From contig NZ_JOID01000022.1 of assembly GCF_000719865.1 (NCBI RefSeq), positions 1 to 64,000 on the forward strand: 64,000 nucleotides of DNA, given 5' to 3'. Below are positions 52,360 to 61,406 of the stretch, one piece after another (position 1 is the first letter of the stretch; the number at the start of each line of letters is the position of its first letter). Both the position numbers and the translations under genes were made by a program. Origin of the DNA: Streptomyces albus subsp. albus (GTDB lineage Bacteria > Actinomycetota > Actinomycetes > Streptomycetales > Streptomycetaceae). Under the pieces are notes generated by a model that had not been told where the DNA came from, searched no databases, and was given only the letters and a program-made list of their open reading frames with translations.

Positions 52360-53859
52360 GTGACCAAGGAACCCAACACCCGACTCGCGGACCTGTTCGG
52401 CCTCACCGGCTGGTCCAAGGGCGAACTCGCGAGGCTGGTCAACCGGCAGGCGGCGGCCATGGGCCACCCCCAGCTGGCAACCGACACCTCGCGGGTGCGG
52501 CGTTGGATCGACACCGGCGAGGTGCCGCGCGATCCCGTGCCGAAGGTGCTGGCGACCCTGTTCACCGAGCGTCTCGGCCGTGTCGTGACCATCGAGGACC
52601 TCGGACTCGGCCGGCGCGGGCGTGCGGGGAGGAAGCGGCAGTCCGACGACGGACTCCCCTGGGCGCCCGAGCGGACCGCCGAGGTTCTCACCGAATTCAC
52701 GGGAATGGACCTCATGCTCAACCGACGCGGCTTGGTGGGCGCGGGCGCCGCGCTCACCACAGGATCAGCACTCGCCGTCGCCATGCGCGACTGGCTGCAC
52801 ACCGACCCCGCGAGGGCCCTCCCCGGGCCCCGCACCGGCGGCCCGGCGACCGCCGCGACGGCCGGCTTCGACCGGTTCGACGCGGCCCCCGTCGGAAGAC
52901 AGGAGGTCGAGGCGCTGGAGCGCTCGGTCGAGGTGTTCCGCGCCTGGGACGCGGCCCGCGGCGGCGGGCTGCAGCGCAAGGCCGTGGTCGGCCAGCTCAA
53001 CGAGGTCGGCGGCATGCTCGCCTACCGCCACCCGGAACACCTCCAGCGCCGGCTGTGGGGCGTCGCGGCCAACCTCGCGGTGCTCGCCGGCTGGATGTCC
53101 CACGACGTCGGCCTGGAGCCCACCGCGCAGAAGTACTTCGTCATCGCCGCGCACGCGGCACGCGAGGGCGGCGACCGGCCGCGCGCCGGGGAGGCGCTGT
53201 CGCGGGCCGCCCGGCAGATGGTCCACCTCGGCCGGCCCGACGAGGCGCTGGACCTGATGAAGCTCGCCGGATCCGGCTCCGGTGAGGAGAACCTGCCGCG
53301 CACCCGCGCCATGCTCTGCACGATCGAGGCGTGGGCACAGGCCTCGATGGGCCGCGGGCAGGCGATGCGCCGCACCCTCGGCCGGGCCGAGGACCTGTTC
53401 GCCTCCGACCGGGGCGACGTGCCCCCGCCGAGCTGGATGCAGATGTTCGACGAGGCGGATCTGCACGGCATGCAGGCCCTGGCGTTCCGCACCCTCGCCG
53501 ATCACGACCCGTCGGCCGCCGTCACCGCCAAGCGCCACGCCAAGGAGGCCCTGCGGCTGCGCGGCAAGGGCCACCAGCGCTCGCAGATCTTCGACTACAT
53601 CTCGCTCGCCTCGGCCTGCTTCATCGCCGACGACCCCGAACAGGCCGACCGCTACGCCCGGTTGGCGCTGGTCAGCATCGGGGAGACCTCCTCGCACCGG
53701 ACGTGGGACCGGCTGCGCGAGATGTACCGGCTGACGGGGCAGTACGCCGGGCACTCCACGGTCGACGACCTCCGCGCGGAGATCCAGGCGGCCCTGCCGA
53801 AGGCACCGTCGTCCCGCGCGTCGGCACGCGGGGCCGTCGGGCGGGCGGCGGGCGTCTGA
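52360..53859 (+). CDS. nsdA: NsdA-like regulator of development and antibiotic production
   Basis: 499 residues from GTG 52360. The N-terminal DNA-binding region NTRLADLFGLTGWSKGELARLVNRQAAAMGHPQLATDTSRVRRWIDTGEVPRDPVPKVLATLFTERLGRVVTIEDLGL is typical of Streptomyces NsdA-type proteins. The middle is poorly conserved, and the C-terminal ~330 residues form TPR-like helical repeats (ALERSVEVFRAWDAARGGGLQRKAVVGQLNEVGGMLAYRHPEHLQRRLWG, AHAAREGGDRPRAGEALSRAARQM, PEQADRYARLALVSIGETSSHRTWDRLREMYRLTGQYAG). In S. coelicolor NsdA represses sporulation and antibiotic production. Paralogues exist, so the symbol is by similarity. Confidence 0.78.
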   Translation: MTKEPNTRLADLFGLTGWSKGELARLVNRQAAAMGHPQLATDTSRVRRWIDTGEVPRDPVPKVLATLFTERLGRVVTIEDLGLGRRGRAGRKRQSDDGLPWAPERTAEVLTEFTGMDLMLNRRGLVGAGAALTTGSALAVAMRDWLHTDPARALPGPRTGGPATAATAGFDRFDAAPVGRQEVEALERSVEVFRAWDAARGGGLQRKAVVGQLNEVGGMLAYRHPEHLQRRLWGVAANLAVLAGWMSHDVGLEPTAQKYFVIAAHAAREGGDRPRAGEALSRAARQMVHLGRPDEALDLMKLAGSGSGEENLPRTRAMLCTIEAWAQASMGRGQAMRRTLGRAEDLFASDRGDVPPPSWMQMFDEADLHGMQALAFRTLADHDPSAAVTAKRHAKEALRLRGKGHQRSQIFDYISLASACFIADDPEQADRYARLALVSIGETSSHRTWDRLREMYRLTGQYAGHSTVDDLRAEIQAALPKAPSSRASARGAVGRAAGV

Positions 53860-53963
53860 CACCGCTGCCCGTACGACCCCTCCCCGCGGCCTGACGGGAC
53901 GCGCGCCGCGGACGGTGCTCACGGGGCGCGGCGTGACGGCGCACCGGCTCGCCGGGACCGCCG

Positions 53964-55478
53964 TTACGGCCTGCCCGGGGACGGCTCGCGCCGCTCCCCC
54001 TCCTCGTCGCCGATCCTGGCCACGAGGACGCAGGCGTCGTCCTCGCGCTCCGTGCCGCCGAACTCCTCGACCACGACGCGTACGCACTCCCGTGCGCTGC
54101 GCGCCGCGCAGAACCGGGGCGCCAGCTCCAGCAGGCGCCGGGCGCCGCCCGGTTCGCCGTCGGGGGAGTCGGTCAGGCCGTCGGCCCGCCGGGCCAGTCC
54201 GTCGGTGTGGAGGACGACCACGTCGCCGGGCTCCAGCGGCTCCCGCGCCTGCCCGTAGACGGCTCCGCTGGTCGCCCCGAGGAGCACGCCCTCCGGCCGG
54301 GGGAGCGCGCGGCCGGTGCCGCCGCGGAAGAGCAGCGGCGCCGGGTGGCCGGCCTGCGCCCACTCCAGGGTGCGGCCGGCCGGGTCGTAGCGGCAGCACA
54401 GCGCGCTGCCCAGGGCAGGCTGGGCGGCGGTGTCCAGCAGCTGGTTGAGCCGCTCCATCAGCGCGCCGGGTCCGGCCCCGGCGAGCGCCATGCCGCGGAG
54501 CGCGCCGAGCAGCATGGCCACGCCGGAGGTCGCGGCGATGCCGTGGCCGGTGAGGTCCCCGACGCTCAACAGCTCGCCGCCGTCCGGCAGATGGAGGGCG
54601 TCGTACCAGTCGCCGCCGATCAGGGCGCTGGTGGCCGAGGGGAGGTAGTGGGCGGCGAGATCCGGTGCCCCGGCGGCGGCCGGCGGGAAGCGCTGGGTCT
54701 CGCGCCAGGGCGGCAGCACGGCCTCCTGCAGCTCCACCGCCATGCGGTGCTCGGTGCGTGCGATCTGCCGCCGGCGCAGCAGCGCCTCCCGCGTCTCGCG
54801 CACCTCGCGCTCGCTCCGGCGCAGTTCGGTGACGTCGCGGAGGACCGCCCACATGGAGGCGGTGCGGCCGTCGGCGTCGAGGACGGGGCTGCCCATCATG
54901 TGGACCGCGCGCACCGCTCCGTCGGCGCGCACGATGCGGAACTCGCCGTCGATCGGACGGCCGTCCACCAGGCAGTCGGTGACCATCGCCGTCAGCAGCG
55001 GCTGGTCGTCCTCCACCAGCCAGGAGGGCAGTTCGTCCAGGGAGAGCGGACCCTCCGCCGGGGAGCGGGCGAAGAGCTCGTACAGCTCGCCCGACCAGTC
55101 GGCCTCGTCGGTGAGGAGGTTCCACTCCGCGCTGCCCGCCCGGCCGGCCGGACGGTGAGCCGGCTCCTCGGGCGGCGCGGCCGGCAGCGCCACGCGGCCG
55201 GCCGTCGCCCCGGCGCCGGCGGCCGCGCCATCGGGTTCCGGGGCCGGGCCGTCCCGCAGCTGTCCCAACTGCCGTCCCAGATCGTCCAGATGGTGGACGG
55301 CGAGTTCGCACAGCGCGCGCTGCCAGCGCAGGTGCTCGTCCTCCGGCTCGGCGGCCGTGGTGCGCCGTACGGCGTCGACCTCTCCCCGCAGGCGCCGGGC
55401 CTGCGCGATCAGGGCCTCGACCGTGCCGGGCTCGGGCGGCTGGGCGGCCGGGTGCTCCGCGGACACATGGGACGGCAT
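53964..55478 (-). CDS. PAS-SpoIIE PP2C phosphatase
   Basis: 504 residues from ATG 55478. An N-terminal coiled-coil (RRLRGEVDAVRRTTAAEPEDEHLRWQRALCELAVHHLDDLGRQL) is followed by a PAS domain (AEWNLLTDEADWSGELYELFARSPAEG..LLTAMVTDCLVDGRPIDGEFRIVRADGAVRAVHMMGSPVLDADGR), an RsbU-type coiled-coil linker (RRRQIARTEHRMAVELQEAVLPP) and the SpoIIE domain (ALIGGDWYDALHLPDGGELLSVGDLTGHGIAA..MLLGALRGMA..VVVLHTDGLARRADGL..REDDACVLVARI), with the metal-binding Asp residues (GGDWYD, GDLTGHG, TDGL, EDDAC). It would dephosphorylate STAS-type antagonists in a partner-switching pathway. No partner is adjacent. Confidence 0.92.
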   Translation of the reverse strand: MPSHVSAEHPAAQPPEPGTVEALIAQARRLRGEVDAVRRTTAAEPEDEHLRWQRALCELAVHHLDDLGRQLGQLRDGPAPEPDGAAAGAGATAGRVALPAAPPEEPAHRPAGRAGSAEWNLLTDEADWSGELYELFARSPAEGPLSLDELPSWLVEDDQPLLTAMVTDCLVDGRPIDGEFRIVRADGAVRAVHMMGSPVLDADGRTASMWAVLRDVTELRRSEREVRETREALLRRRQIARTEHRMAVELQEAVLPPWRETQRFPPAAAGAPDLAAHYLPSATSALIGGDWYDALHLPDGGELLSVGDLTGHGIAATSGVAMLLGALRGMALAGAGPGALMERLNQLLDTAAQPALGSALCCRYDPAGRTLEWAQAGHPAPLLFRGGTGRALPRPEGVLLGATSGAVYGQAREPLEPGDVVVLHTDGLARRADGLTDSPDGEPGGARRLLELAPRFCAARSARECVRVVVEEFGGTEREDDACVLVARIGDEEGERREPSPGRP

Positions 55479-55797
55479 GAAGGACTCCGATACAGGCGCG
55501 GCACGGACAGGTCTGGGATCTGCCGGGAGGGCCGGTTACGACTGTTGCACAGCGAGCGACGGTCCGTAAGGGATTCGGCGATACCCGGCCCGGTGGTGCG
55601 GACGGCATATGACACCGGTGCCGCGGTGCCTCCCCGGGCGCGGACTCGGCGGAACGGCCGCGTCCGGGTAAGCTGCGTGCGCCCGGGGCCGGGAAACCCC
55701 ACTCCCGCCGGGCATGGGGGCCGCGGTCACCGGCAAGAATGCCGGTCAGCGGAAATATCCCGTTGCCAGCGAACCTCCCGCACCGGATGCTGACCTC

Positions 55798-57264
55798 ATG
55801 TTCGATCCAGACATAGCGCCCAGCGGCACCCTGCTCGGCCTCCTGCAGCGAGGCCGCGGCGACGGGACCCTGCACGCCCTCGCGGCCCCCCGGGGCGAGG
55901 CGCTCGCCGCACTGCACCACTGCGTGGTGCGTGACCCCCGTCACGACTGGCAGCTGGAGAACCGCTCCCTCTATTACGCCCGGCTCCACCTCGCGCTCGA
56001 CGGCGGCCTGGACGAGATCGAACACCACCTCTTCGACGCCGACGACGTGATGGACACCGCCGAGGAACGCACCGGCCTCGCCCTCGCCTTCCTCGGCCAC
56101 CTCGCCGGCTACGGCCGCACCGACGCCGTGGACCTCCTCCGCCGCTACACCGCCGCCGGCACCAACTGGCGCTGGGCGCTGGACGAACTCGCCCTGCGCG
56201 CCGACGACGCCGTGCTCCGCTCGCTGGGCGCCCCCGTCCTCGCCCGCTTCCCCGAAGGCCCGGAGGGCGACGCCGCCCTCACCGCCGCCGTGCGCGACGC
56301 CTGGGAACCCCGGCCCTGGCAGCTGTGGGCGGACGGCGCCGCGGGCCCCCGGACCGCCGGCCGCGTCCGCGCCGCGCGGGAACGGGGCTCCTTCGACCGC
56401 TGGCAGCGGCAGCTCAGGCCCGCCGGGCCCAGCCCCGGCTGGAGCGTCCCCGAGGTCCTGGAGTGGGCCCAGCGCCGCTACGAGGAGGAGCCCGGGCAGC
56501 CGCGGCACGAGGCCGCCGCCCGCTGTCTCGCCGCCGTCGCCGGCCCCGAGGACCGCCCGCTCCTCCTCGAAGCGGCCCGCAGCGGCCCCGAGGCCGCCCG
56601 CAGCGCCGCGCTCCACCACCTCGCCGACCGGCAGGACCCGGGCGTCCTCGATCTGCTGGACCTCGCCGCCTCCGAGCCGCCCGGCCTGTCCGGCACGGCC
56701 GGCCCGTCCGGCCTCGTCGCCGAGACCGCCCTCGCCTCCTTCGAACGGATGCGGAGCGTCGCCGCCCTCGAACGCGCCCGGCTCTGGGCGCACCGCGACG
56801 ACGCCGTGGGCAACGCCGCGGCCGGAATGCTCGCCTGCCGCGGAGGCGCGCGGGACGCCGGGCTCGTCCTGGCCGCGCTCCGCCGCACGGTGCGGAGCGG
56901 GGGAGCGGACGCCCGCGAGCTGTGGAACCTCGTGGACGGCACCGGCCGGCTGCGGATCGACAGCGCCGCCCCCGTCCTCCGGCACGTCTACCGCGAGACC
57001 TCCTCCTCCCAGCTCCGCGGCCGGGCCGCCCGGGCCCTCGCCGCCACCGACCCCTCCTTCGCGGCGGGCTTCGCCGTCGAATGCCTCTGGGACTGCGAGG
57101 AGTCCACCCGCGAACTGGCCGCCCGGCACGCCGCGATCGGGGACACCCGGGTCGTCGAGCAACTGCGCCGGCTCGCCGCCGACCCCGCCGAGGAGGCGGA
57201 GGTCCAGACGGCGGTCCGCAGCCGCATAGGCCCCGACGCGGGGTTCGCCGCCGGCGGGGTGTGA
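55798..57264 (+). CDS. HEAT-like repeat protein, uncharacterised
   Basis: 488 residues from ATG 55798; an upstream GTG/ATG extension to 55714 exists, but conserved-looking sequence starts at MFDPDIAPSGTLLGLLQRGRGDGTLHALA. The body is helical, with repeats resembling HEAT/ARM units (ALAFLGHLAGYGRTDAVDLLRRYTAAGTNWRWALDELALRADDAVLRSLGAPVLARF; ARALAATDPSFAAGFAVECLWDCEESTRELAARHAAIGDTRVVEQLRRLAADPAEEAEVQTAVRSRIG). It resembles cytosolic scaffolds that recur in streptomycetes; no catalytic motif is seen. Monocistronic by spacing. Confidence 0.8.
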   Translation: MFDPDIAPSGTLLGLLQRGRGDGTLHALAAPRGEALAALHHCVVRDPRHDWQLENRSLYYARLHLALDGGLDEIEHHLFDADDVMDTAEERTGLALAFLGHLAGYGRTDAVDLLRRYTAAGTNWRWALDELALRADDAVLRSLGAPVLARFPEGPEGDAALTAAVRDAWEPRPWQLWADGAAGPRTAGRVRAARERGSFDRWQRQLRPAGPSPGWSVPEVLEWAQRRYEEEPGQPRHEAAARCLAAVAGPEDRPLLLEAARSGPEAARSAALHHLADRQDPGVLDLLDLAASEPPGLSGTAGPSGLVAETALASFERMRSVAALERARLWAHRDDAVGNAAAGMLACRGGARDAGLVLAALRRTVRSGGADARELWNLVDGTGRLRIDSAAPVLRHVYRETSSSQLRGRAARALAATDPSFAAGFAVECLWDCEESTRELAARHAAIGDTRVVEQLRRLAADPAEEAEVQTAVRSRIGPDAGFAAGGV

Positions 57265-57688
57265 GCGGACGGCGTCCGGCTGCCGTCCGCCCGGGGGTGT
57301 CCGCCGACGCGTCCCGGCACGCCTGGTCTGCCGGGAACGCCCGCGGCCCCGCCGGCCGGCCGCAGGAGCGCCGGTCGCACCGGAGGCCGGAAGCCTTGAA
57401 CAGCCCTCAGAGGCAAGACCCGGGTCGGTGCCCGGTCCCGGCGCGAGGGCGATGGCCGGCGCCGGCCCTGCCTGGTCCTGGCACAACGGTCCTCACCCGC
57501 CGTGCGGCGTCTTCCCTTCCCCTGCCCGCGCGCCGGTGACACTCCGCCCCGCCCTGCGCGCACTCGGCGGTCCCGCGCGGCCCGGGGTGGGGATGAAGGG
57601 CTTCCGCGCGGAACGACGGGTCTGCGTGGGCAGGCAGAGCGGCCGCGCCGAACCGCGGACCCGCCGCGCCGCTCTCCGGCCGGGAGCG
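57265..57688. other. intergenic region between convergent genes
   Basis: 424 bases downstream of both flanking genes. I see no RNA gene or clear frame in it. Confidence 0.5.
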
Positions 57689-58732
57689 TCAGCGGCTGAC
57701 CGGGACGAAGCGCAGGGGCGTGCCCGGGGCGGACTGGGCCGCCGCCCAGAGATGCTCCTCCGGGACGACGCCGATCACCGGATAGCCGCCGGTGACGGGA
57801 TGGTCGGCCAGGAACACCACCGGGCGGCCGTCCGGCGGCACCTGCACCGCCCCGAGCACCATGCCCTCGCTGGGCAGTTCGCCCGTACGGGAACGCCGTA
57901 GCGGCGGGCCCTCGGTGCGCAGCCCGATCCGGTTGCTCGCGGGCGACACCGCGTACCGGGCCCGGGCCAGGGAGTCGAGCGCGTCCGGCGCGAACCAGTC
58001 GTGGCGCGGCCCCGGCAGCACCGGCAGCACCAGCTCGGCGGGCGGGCCCGGACAGGGCGCGGCGTCCACCGGGGCGGGCGGCCCGTGCGGTGTGCCGAGC
58101 GGGAGTTCGTCGCCGGCGGCCAGCGGGGGAGGGCCGAGCCCGGAGAGCAGATCGGCGGAGCGGCTGCCCAGCACCGGCTCGGCCGCCACCCCGCCCGCGA
58201 AGGCGATGTACGAGCGGAGGCCGCCGGCTGCGGGGCCGACGTCGAGGACCGCGCCGGCCGGCAGCCGCACCGGCGCTCCCCAGGGCGCGGGCCGGCCGTC
58301 GACCCGTACCGCGCAGGGCGCGCCGGTGACGGCCGCGGTGACCGCCCTCCGGACGCGGAGCGCGACGCCGGTCACGGTCGTCTCCAGGGTCGCCGCCTCC
58401 GGGGGGTTGCCGACCAGACGGTTGGCCAGCCGGTGGGCGGGGAGGTCGAGGGCGCCGGACCGGGGGACCCCCAGATGGGCGTGGCCGGTCCGCCCCAGGT
58501 CCTGGACGGTCGTCAGCGCGCCGGGCCGCTCGGCCCGGATCACGGACGCGTACGGCTCGGGTGCGGCGGGGGGTTCGGGTGTTCCGGACGGGCCGGGGGC
58601 CCTGGGCGGTCCGGGTGCCCCGGCCACCCCGAGCGCTCCGGTCGTCCCGGGCGACGCACCGGTCTTTTCGAGCGCTCCGGGCCCCGCCGTCGCTGCCGTG
58701 GCCGCGGTCACCGCCGTACGGCCGTCGCTCAC
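57689..58732 (-). CDS. pxpC: 5-oxoprolinase subunit PxpC (KipA/AHS2-like)
   Basis: 347 residues from GTG 58732, overlapping pxpB by four bases (GTGA). A ~60-residue low-complexity Ala/Gly/Pro N-terminus precedes the AHS2 domain: SVIRAERPGALTTVQDLGRTGHAHLGVPRSGALDLPAHRLANRLVGNPPEAATLETTVTG, LRSYIAFAGGVAAEPVLGSRSADLLSGLGPPPLAAGDELPLG, and NRIGLRTEGPPLRRSRTGELPSEGMVLGAVQVPPDGRPVVFLADHPVTGGYPVIGVV. With PxpB and PxpA it hydrolyses 5-oxoproline to glutamate using ATP. It is the last gene of the gntR-pxpA-pxpB-pxpC operon. Confidence 0.9.
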   Translation of the reverse strand: MSDGRTAVTAATAATAGPGALEKTGASPGTTGALGVAGAPGPPRAPGPSGTPEPPAAPEPYASVIRAERPGALTTVQDLGRTGHAHLGVPRSGALDLPAHRLANRLVGNPPEAATLETTVTGVALRVRRAVTAAVTGAPCAVRVDGRPAPWGAPVRLPAGAVLDVGPAAGGLRSYIAFAGGVAAEPVLGSRSADLLSGLGPPPLAAGDELPLGTPHGPPAPVDAAPCPGPPAELVLPVLPGPRHDWFAPDALDSLARARYAVSPASNRIGLRTEGPPLRRSRTGELPSEGMVLGAVQVPPDGRPVVFLADHPVTGGYPVIGVVPEEHLWAAAQSAPGTPLRFVPVSR

Positions 58733-59559
58733 CGGACTCCCTCCCGCACGGCCGCCGGGCCGTCGTCCCGCGCGGCGGGCGGACTCCCGCCCGGTACGGC
58801 CGCGGGGCTCCCGTCCCGCACGGTCGCGGGGCCGTCCCGTAGGACCGCCGGGCCGCCGTCCCGCGCGGGTGCATTCTCGTTCCGCGCCGCCGCGGGCCGC
58901 TCGTCGCGTCCGGCCGCCCCGTTCCTGTCCCGCAGGGCCGCCTGACCGCCGGCGGGGACGAAGCGCACCTCCGTGCCCGGGGTGAGCAGCGCCGCCGGTT
59001 CGCGGGCCGGGTCCCACAGCACCTCGCCGGTACTGCCGATCAGCTGCCAGCCGCCCGGCGAGGAGCGGGGGTACACCCCGGCGTACTCCCCGGCGAGGGC
59101 CAGCGACCCGGCCGGCACCGAGGTCCGGGGCGTCGCCCGCCGCGGCAGCCGGTAGCGCTCCGGCAGCCCGGTCAGATAGCCGAAGCCCGGGGCGAAACCG
59201 CAGAACGCCACCCGGAAGCGCACCCCGCCGACGATCTCCGGGACCTCCCCGGGGCGGACACCCCAGTGCTCCGCGACCTCCGCCAGGTCCGGGCCGTCGT
59301 ACCGGACCGGGACGCGGACGGTGCGGCCCGCCCCGGCGGGCGGCGGGGGCACCTCCCAGCCGGCCAGTTCGGCGGCGAGGGCCCGCGGGTCGTCCAGGCC
59401 GTCGATGAGCACGGTGTGCGCGGCCGGCACGATCTCGCGCACCGGGGGCAGCTCACCCGCCTCGCGCCGGCGCATGAGCTCGGCGTGGAGCGCGCTCGCC
59501 GCCTCGGGGCTGCCGGGCTCCACCAGCAGGGCGTGCCGCCCCATCCGCAGGACCCTCAC
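58729..59559 (-). CDS. pxpB: 5-oxoprolinase subunit PxpB (KipI/AHS1-like) with disordered tail
   Basis: 276 residues from GTG 59559, overlapping pxpA by four bases. The KipI/AHS1 domain is VLRMGRHALLVEPG, TVRVPVRYDGPDLAEVAEHWGVRPGEVPEIVGGVRFRVAFCGFAPGFGYLTGLPERYRLPRRATPRTSVPAGSLALAGEYAGVYPRSSPGGWQLIGST..WDP. From about residue 205 the protein runs into a ~70-residue repetitive tail (RDGGPAVLRDGPATVRDGSPAAV and relatives), absent from typical PxpB (~220 residues). Together with the low-complexity start of PxpC this marks a repeat expansion at the pxpB-pxpC junction. Confidence 0.88.
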   Translation of the reverse strand: MRVLRMGRHALLVEPGSPEAASALHAELMRRREAGELPPVREIVPAAHTVLIDGLDDPRALAAELAGWEVPPPPAGAGRTVRVPVRYDGPDLAEVAEHWGVRPGEVPEIVGGVRFRVAFCGFAPGFGYLTGLPERYRLPRRATPRTSVPAGSLALAGEYAGVYPRSSPGGWQLIGSTGEVLWDPAREPAALLTPGTEVRFVPAGGQAALRDRNGAAGRDERPAAARNENAPARDGGPAVLRDGPATVRDGSPAAVPGGSPPAARDDGPAAVREGVR

Positions 59560-60344
59560 GCGAAGGGCTCCAGGGCCACTCCGTCGGCGATCAGCGCCTC
59601 CCGGACCATCACGGCGAGCGCGGCGGCCCCCGGGGTGTCGCCGTGCAGGCACAGGGAGCGGGCCCGCACGGTGATCTTCTCGCCCTCGACCGTCGCCACC
59701 CGCCGGTCCACGGCCATCAGCAGGGAGCGGGCCACGACCTCCTCCGGGTCCTCGACGAGGGCGCCCGGCCGGCCGCGCGGCACCAGCGTGCCGTCAGCGG
59801 AGTAGGCGCGGTCGGCGAACGCCTCCGCGACCGCCGGCAGCCCGGCCCCCTCCGCCGCGTCCAGCAGCCGCGAGCCCGGCAGCCCGAGCACGGGCAGCGG
59901 GCGGCCGCCCGCCGCGAGCAGGGTGCCCTCGACGACCGCCGCGGCCTGCTCCTCGTCGCGCACCGTGCGGTTGAACAGCGCGCCGTGCGGCTTGACGTAG
60001 GAGACACGTGAACCGGCGGCCCGTGCGAAGACGTCGAGCGCCCCGATCTGGTATGCGACCTCGTCGGCGAGCTCGCGGCGCGGCACGTCCATGGCGCGGC
60101 GGCCGAAGCCCGCCAGATCCCGGTAGGAGACCTGGGCGCCGATCCGCACCCCGCGCTCGGCGGCCAGCGCGCACACCCGGCGCATCGTGGACGGGTCGCC
60201 GGCGTGGAAGCCGCAGGCCACGTTGGCGCTGGTGACGACCGACAGCAGGGCCTCGTCGTCGGTCAGGCTCCAGCGGCCGAACCCTTCGCCGAGATCGGCG
60301 TTGAGGTCGATGACGGGCGCGGACGGAGGTGCGGAAGCGGTCAT
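59556..60344 (-). CDS. pxpA: 5-oxoprolinase subunit PxpA (LamB/YcsF family)
   Basis: 262 residues from ATG 60344, overlapping the gntR stop (ATGA). LamB/YcsF motifs are clear: VIDLNADLGEGFGRWSLTDDEALLSVVTSANVACGFHAGDPSTMRRVCALAAERGVRIGAQVSYRDLAGFGRRAMD, YVKPHGALFNRTVRDEEQA, EAFADRAYSADGTLVPRGRPGALVEDPEEVVARSL, and SLCLHGDTPGA. It is the component that acts on 5-oxoproline. Order and spacing make the whole set one operon. Confidence 0.95.
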   Translation of the reverse strand: MTASAPPSAPVIDLNADLGEGFGRWSLTDDEALLSVVTSANVACGFHAGDPSTMRRVCALAAERGVRIGAQVSYRDLAGFGRRAMDVPRRELADEVAYQIGALDVFARAAGSRVSYVKPHGALFNRTVRDEEQAAAVVEGTLLAAGGRPLPVLGLPGSRLLDAAEGAGLPAVAEAFADRAYSADGTLVPRGRPGALVEDPEEVVARSLLMAVDRRVATVEGEKITVRARSLCLHGDTPGAAALAVMVREALIADGVALEPFA

Positions 60345-61072
60345 CGGGCGGCCTTCCCCATCGTGTCCCCCAGGGTGTCGAGAAGCATCTGCCGGGAGTC
60401 GGCGAGGGAGCTGTCCAGCTCCGCCTCGGCCAACTGCAGCGCACCGCGTTCGAGGAGATCCGTCAAGCGCCGGTTCCGGACGGGCGGCGGCTCGTGGAGC
60501 CAGCGGGCGCGGGGCAGCGCCAGGAGGGCGGGGCGCAACTCGGCGAGGACCCGGCTCAGGTACTCGTCGATCCGGGGGCTGCCGGCCAGCCCGCCCAGCG
60601 CCCGGTGGAAGCGCAGATCGGCGGTCCCGACGGCCCGCCAGTCACCGGCCCGCGCGGCGGTCTCGCCCCCCGCCACGGCTTGCGCGAGAGCGCTCAGCTG
60701 GCTCGGGCGGGCCTGCGGCGCGGCGCGCAGTCCGGCCAGTTCCAGGGCCCGCCGGACGGTGAAGATGTCCAGGACGTCCGCGCGGCTCAGCACCCGCACC
60801 CGGACGCCCCGGTTCACCTCGTGCACGACCAGCCGGCCGTGCGCCAGCAGCCGGAACGCCTCGCGCAGCGTGTTGCGGGAGACGCCGAGCGCGGCGCCGA
60901 GCGCCTCCTCGGAGAGCCGGGTGCCGGGCGGCAGCGTCCCCTCGGCTATCCGGTCGCGCAGGACGTCGGCGACGCGCTGCGCCGTGCTGCCGCGGCCGAG
61001 CCGGTCGCGGTCGGCCGCGAGCGGCGCGAAGGGATCGGCGGCGGACGCGGCCTGCGCGTTGGTGCGGTCCAT
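60341..61072 (-). CDS. GntR/FadR-family regulator of the pxp operon
   Basis: 243 residues from ATG 61072. A winged-helix domain (RVADVLRDRIAEGTLPPGTRLSEEALGAALGVSRNTLREAFRLLAHGRLVVHEVNRGVRVRVLS) is joined to an FCD ligand domain (VLDIFTVRRALELAGLRAA..ADLRFHRALGGLAGSPRIDEYLSRVLAELRPALLALP), with His/Asp residues that bind a metal and carboxylate ligand in FCD proteins. It is the first gene of the pxp operon and shares translational coupling with pxpA, so it is the likely repressor, with 5-oxoproline or a related carboxylate as inducer (inferred). Confidence 0.92.
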   Translation of the reverse strand: MDRTNAQAASAADPFAPLAADRDRLGRGSTAQRVADVLRDRIAEGTLPPGTRLSEEALGAALGVSRNTLREAFRLLAHGRLVVHEVNRGVRVRVLSRADVLDIFTVRRALELAGLRAAPQARPSQLSALAQAVAGGETAARAGDWRAVGTADLRFHRALGGLAGSPRIDEYLSRVLAELRPALLALPRARWLHEPPPVRNRRLTDLLERGALQLAEAELDSSLADSRQMLLDTLGDTMGKAAR

Positions 61073-61106
61073 GGGCCCCCCGTGGGCAAGCGGAACACGG
61101 CGTGGA

Positions 61107-61117
61107 TTGTTGAACAA
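61107..61117. promoter_or_regulatory. ttgtt-g-aacaa dyad upstream of gntR-pxp operon
   Basis: Short palindrome TTGTTGAACAA 35 bases before the GntR ATG, A/T-rich in a GC-rich background. It is of the size and type of GntR/FadR sites and a candidate operator for autoregulation. Confidence 0.5.
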
Positions 61118-61367
61118 CAGTAGCCGCGGCGGCTCCGGGCCCGGCGGACGGCCCTTCCCCCCGCACGAGACCCCGGCCCTGCCCCGCCCGGGAAGCCGCG
61201 GGTGCGGTGATACGCGAGAAGCATCCCACCGCCCTCCGACAGCGGGTGCCGCCGGTACCGGCCGGCAGCGGAACCGGCCCGGACGCACTCCGTGCGGCCC
61301 TTCCGCGGGGAGGGCGTGGCGCCCACCGGCGCGAGCCGCCCGCCAAGCCCGGTCCCATCCGCGCCGT

Positions 61368-61406
61368 TTGGGAGGATGTCAGCGCGAGGACCTACTCTGT
61401 GCGTCG
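61368..61406 (+). promoter_or_regulatory. candidate promoter giving a leaderless MukF-like mRNA
   Basis: TTGGGA (61368-61373), 19-base spacer, TACTCT (61393-61398). The expected start is about 61405-61406, the GTG itself. No ribosome site is seen directly before it. Confidence 0.4.

Noticed and set aside
52765..57486. 1573-residue minus-strand frame
   Set aside because: It spans three genes with clear domains on other frames (NsdA-like, SpoIIE phosphatase, HEAT-like).
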